DNA of 7,772 nucleotides from Bifidobacterium breve (GTDB lineage: Bacteria > Actinomycetota > Actinomycetes > S36-B12): assembly GCA_945900705.1 (NCBI GenBank), contig CAMDKJ010000076.1, positions 1 to 7,772 on the forward strand, written 5' to 3'. The notes below the pieces were generated by a model. The model saw only the letters and a list, made by a program, of their open reading frames with translations. It was not told the origin of the DNA and did not search any database. Of the stretch, positions 5,914 through 7,772 are shown in pieces; the first letter of the stretch is position 1, and each line of letters begins with the position of its first letter. The position numbers and the translations under genes were made by a program.

Positions 5914-6293
5914 GCACATCAACGCAAGAGTTTCAAACGACCTTCGAATTTGTTCTTCCGCGCGGATACGTAGACCAACAGGGAACCGTCCACCGCGAAG
6001 GAACGATGAGATTGGCAACAGCCAGAGATGAACTGTTGCCACTCTTGGACCCGAAGGTTCGCGAGAACGAGGCATTCTTGTCTCTTGTGCTCTTGGCTCG
6101 GGTTGTAACTCGCATAGGTACGTTGCCCACAATCGATGATCAAGTCATCGGGGGGTTGTGGGCAACGGACCTAGCGTTTCTCCAAGATGTTTACCGCCGT
6201 ATAAATACCGAAGGCCACACCCTCGCCGAGGTCACCTGTCCGTGCGGACAAACCTTCACGGTCGACGTGGCAGGTGGTGGCCTGGGGGAATAG
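5910..6293 (+). CDS. CIS-associated tail assembly-type protein with CxC motif
   Basis: This 127-residue protein belongs, as far as I can recall, to a family found right after the tube gene in actinobacterial contractile systems and annotated as 'phage tail assembly protein'. Visible features: FEFVLPRGYVDQQGTVHREG (12-31), MRLATARDELLPLLDP (33-48), RENEAFLSLVLLARVVTRIG (51-70), a helical middle with LWATDLAFLQDVYRRIN, and a terminal TCPCGQTFTVDV with Cys110 and Cys112. Relatives I recall tend to have a longer Cys pair spacing, so the CxC version may bind metal weakly or not at all. Its precise function is unknown; tail chaperone or baseplate-adaptor roles are inferences. It starts at ATG 5910, overlapping the mini-cistron stop, and ends at 6293 where a G5 run precedes the TAG. 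The next gene begins in the -1 frame at this point. Confidence 0.75.
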   Translation: MSTSTQEFQTTFEFVLPRGYVDQQGTVHREGTMRLATARDELLPLLDPKVRENEAFLSLVLLARVVTRIGTLPTIDDQVIGGLWATDLAFLQDVYRRINTEGHTLAEVTCPCGQTFTVDVAGGGLGE

Positions 6294-6475
6294 CCACGGT
6301 CGGGACCGACCGTCTCTGGGAAGAGATCGGATTCCTGGCCTACTACGTTCACTGGTCATTTGACGCCATCGTAGATCTAACTCACGACGTGCGAAGAAGG
6401 CTACTAAAGCAAGTATCAGCTTTGAACCGAGCAGAATCCGATGGGAGCGAGTATGAGTCCCCCAAACGAGGCTGA
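6290..6475 (+). CDS. Small DUF6760-like eCIS protein, start codon unclear
   Basis: This frame encodes DRLWEEIGFLAYYVHWSFDA (residues 7-26 counting from 6290) followed by IVDLTHDVRRRLLKQVSALN. That closely resembles the short eCIS proteins I remember as DUF6760 ('DRLYEEVAFIAYHFHW' and 'RRRW..EIS.IN'). A protein of about 55-60 residues is expected. The frame has no ATG, GTG or TTG at the right place: the first in-frame ATG upstream is at 6158, deep in the previous gene, and GTG 6242 would add about 16 non-family residues. ATA at 6290, overlapping the preceding TAG (GAATAG), has a GGTGG 11-17 bases before it. A -1 frameshift from the preceding gene at the G5 run is the alternative. The frame ends at TGA 6473-6475, overlapping the next gene's start by 23 bases. 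Function unknown; its place between CxC protein and large disordered protein is conserved in memory only. Confidence 0.7.
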   Translation: MATVGTDRLWEEIGFLAYYVHWSFDAIVDLTHDVRRRLLKQVSALNRAESDGSEYESPKRG

Positions 6476-7772
6476 ACCAGACTCGACGAGGGTAGAAAGC
6501 TCGGGGTGGCGTGGTCCACTTCGCGGGGATTTCATGTCCATGGCTCCTTTCCGCCTTAGCACTTTTACCACGAAACGGATTAGTTCGACCCTTCCTAAAT
6601 TCCTTGTCACCCGCCGCAGCCCCCTGGTTACCGGAGGCGACCTGCGGCATGGTTCGACCAATGAAAAAGTCGGACTCATCAGGTTTACCAATACCCGCCC
6701 AGTGCGCCCTAAGAGCCCACAGGCTGAACTCATTGGCCGGGTTAATCCACCCGCTCATGGCGACGATGAGAATCTCACGCCTGAAGCCGAATACGCCAAT
6801 GAAACACAACCTGAGGCGGGTGTAGCACCAAAACTCGCACCGCGCACTGTTCCAGTTGTAAGTTCGCGCCCCCGCACGGCGCCAAAGGGCACCCACCAGA
6901 AAGCGGTGGCTCATCGACTCGGTGCGCCGGGCGCTCAACGGCAACCCCACCCCCAATCCCAACCCCAATCACAGCCACGCAGCCAAGGGCCGATGATTCC
7001 GTCTGAAATGGCCAAGCAGGCGAATGCGAAACCATTAAGTCGCGAAGACATTTCTGCGGTTATGGACGATAAGCCAACAAGTGAGCCGTCGCGAACACAA
7101 GATCTTCGCGTTCGATCGCGGCCCGGTGCCACTCCTGTGCGCGAAGCAGTGATCATCCCGCCGACCAAGCCGGTGGAAAGCACCAAAGCAAGCACACCCG
7201 TCAAAGAAGCAACTGCTCCAGAGCCGCGCAGCGCACTAACCCAGCGCACAAGGGGTTTGCCCGCCCCCATGCCAAGTGGCTCTTTCGATAGTGCACCAAG
7301 TGCGATCGCAGCTGAACCCACACTTACCGCACGAAGCCAGGCACCGGTCATTAGCAACCCGGCACCACAGCCAGAGCCAATCACCACCAAGGCACCCCAA
7401 AATATGACCGTGCCAACGGGCGCAGCGCCATCCATAACTAGATCACGAACAATTGGGCCGGTCGCCAGCGCGCCTGGTCCCAGCGCACCTACTTCAAGTT
7501 CACCTCGCTTGGACTCGCCCGAGCCCGCGCTCCTCGCACGCAACCAAGCGCCAACAACCAGCACGGCAGCCACCAGCACACCAGTCACCAGCACACCAGT
7601 CACCAGCACACCAGTCACCAGCACACCGGTCACCAGCACACCGGTCACCAGCACACCGGTCACCAGCACACCGGTCACCAGCGCACCTACTTCAAGTTCA
7701 CCTCGCTTGTACTCGCCCGAGCCCGCGCTCCTCGCACGCACCCAAGAACCAACAACGAGCACACCAGTAACC
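6453..7772 (+). CDS. Long Pro/Ser/Thr/Ala-rich low-complexity protein, partial
   Basis: From ATG 6453 the frame is open for 440 codons with no stop before the window ends, so the true protein is larger. A GGGAG five bases upstream, inside the DUF6760-like gene, supports this start; ATG 6534 (residue 28, with GGGGAT before it) is a shorter option. Residues about 20-80 are mixed and basic (LSTFTTKRISSTLPKFLVTR and similar), the rest is dominated by Pro, Ala, Ser, Thr, Gln and Arg with few hydrophobics, and is probably disordered. A glutamine-proline patch is at 6936-6986 (QRQPHPQSQPQSQPRSQ). Two 26-residue repeats and seven STPVT units lie near the end. No transmembrane segment, signal peptide or known domain is visible. 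Its position right after the DUF6760-like gene suggests an eCIS structural, tethering or cargo-related component; nothing in the sequence decides which. Other frames over this region, including a Val/Leu-rich minus frame, are shadows. Confidence 0.75.
   Translation, partial: MSPPNEAEPDSTRVESSGWRGPLRGDFMSMAPFRLSTFTTKRISSTLPKFLVTRRSPLVTGGDLRHGSTNEKVGLIRFTNTRPVRPKSPQAELIGRVNPPAHGDDENLTPEAEYANETQPEAGVAPKLAPRTVPVVSSRPRTAPKGTHQKAVAHRLGAPGAQRQPHPQSQPQSQPRSQGPMIPSEMAKQANAKPLSREDISAVMDDKPTSEPSRTQDLRVRSRPGATPVREAVIIPPTKPVESTKASTPVKEATAPEPRSALTQRTRGLPAPMPSGSFDSAPSAIAAEPTLTARSQAPVISNPAPQPEPITTKAPQNMTVPTGAAPSITRSRTIGPVASAPGPSAPTSSSPRLDSPEPALLARNQAPTTSTAATSTPVTSTPVTSTPVTSTPVTSTPVTSTPVTSTPVTSAPTSSSPRLYSPEPALLARTQEPTTSTPVT
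7482..7757 (+). repeat. Two 78-bp direct repeats flanking the STPVT array
   Basis: Copy one at 7482-7559 and copy two at 7680-7757 are 78 bases (26 codons) long and differ at only about five positions. They encode SAPTSSSPRLxSPEPALLAR-type segments, one with Asp and one with Tyr at the variable site. The offset of 198 bases equals one 78-bp unit plus eight 15-bp units. Each copy is followed by STPVT-type codons (7560 and 7758), so a higher-order unit appears to have been duplicated and may continue beyond the window. Confidence 0.9.
7560..7679 (+). repeat. 15-bp tandem array encoding STPVT pentapeptides
   Basis: AGCACACCAGTCACC occurs three times exactly (7575-7619), and a variant with CCG in place of CCA occurs four times exactly (7620-7679), all in frame. 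A degenerate unit encoding STAAT precedes them at 7560-7574. The A-to-G change is silent and splits the array into two uniform blocks, as expected if the array grew by local duplication of a variant unit. Confidence 0.93.

Noticed and set aside
6171..6968. Minus-strand 265-residue frame
   Set aside because: It lies opposite the recognised CxC, DUF6760-like and long disordered genes and has no recognisable domain.
7560..7679. CRISPR array
   Set aside because: The units are 15-bp head-to-tail coding repeats with no spacers, all in frame with one long gene.
6935..7762. Minus-strand 275-residue frame with LVTGV repeats
   Set aside because: It is the shadow of the STPVT repeat region. The plus-strand frame is continuous with an upstream eCIS operon, has a ribosome site and has no stops for 440 codons.

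Overview
The window looks chromosomal and actinobacterial, with moderately high GC. Three things suggest this: a proline-rich DUF4190-type membrane protein, a secreted glycine-rich protein opening with a 'TAWTVPGGITELTVTAIGGG'-type module, and a phage-tail-like gene order matching what I know of actinobacterial contractile injection systems (eCIS, sometimes called type II). No tRNA, rRNA, CRISPR array or insertion sequence was seen. The taxonomic reading is inference from protein style, not from a marker gene.

Left half (1-3105). Position 1 cuts a minus-strand DUF4190-like membrane protein (1-388, C-terminus missing). Next on the minus strand is a GTG-started, Sec-exported protein that is about half glycine (502-1539). 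A divergent spacer (1540-1829) holds a perfect 16-bp palindrome and a long imperfect hairpin. It leads to a small two-helix membrane protein of unknown function (1830-2126, plus). Then comes a Tat-exported beta-class carbonic anhydrase (2304-2981, plus) behind a recognisable promoter (perfect TTGACA, 17-bp spacer). The region between it and the convergent gene to its right contains a strong intrinsic terminator that points to the minus strand.

Right half (3106-7772). A minus-strand PAAR-like DUF4280 protein (3235-3624), a candidate spike tip, is divergent from a plus-strand cluster: contractile tail sheath (3866-5410), T4 gp19-like inner tube (5447-5893), a tail-assembly-type protein with a CxC motif (5910-6293), a small DUF6760-like protein (about 6290-6475), and the first 440 codons of a long, low-complexity Pro/Ser/Thr/Ala-rich protein (6453-7772) that runs off the window. 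The last four genes are tightly packed: two junctions overlap in coding sequence and one is bridged by a six-codon mini-cistron, so they are probably one transcript.

How they fit together: sheath and tube polymerise into the contractile syringe, the CxC protein and DUF6760-like protein are small conserved members of the same clusters, and the PAAR-like protein would cap the spike. LysM, VgrG, gp25, gpJ and AAA+ ATPase genes would be expected further right, outside this window. The most unusual local details are the lack of a normal start codon for the DUF6760-like gene next to a G5 run and a stop codon, the mini-cistron before the CxC gene, and the nested 15-bp/78-bp repeats in the long disordered ORF.
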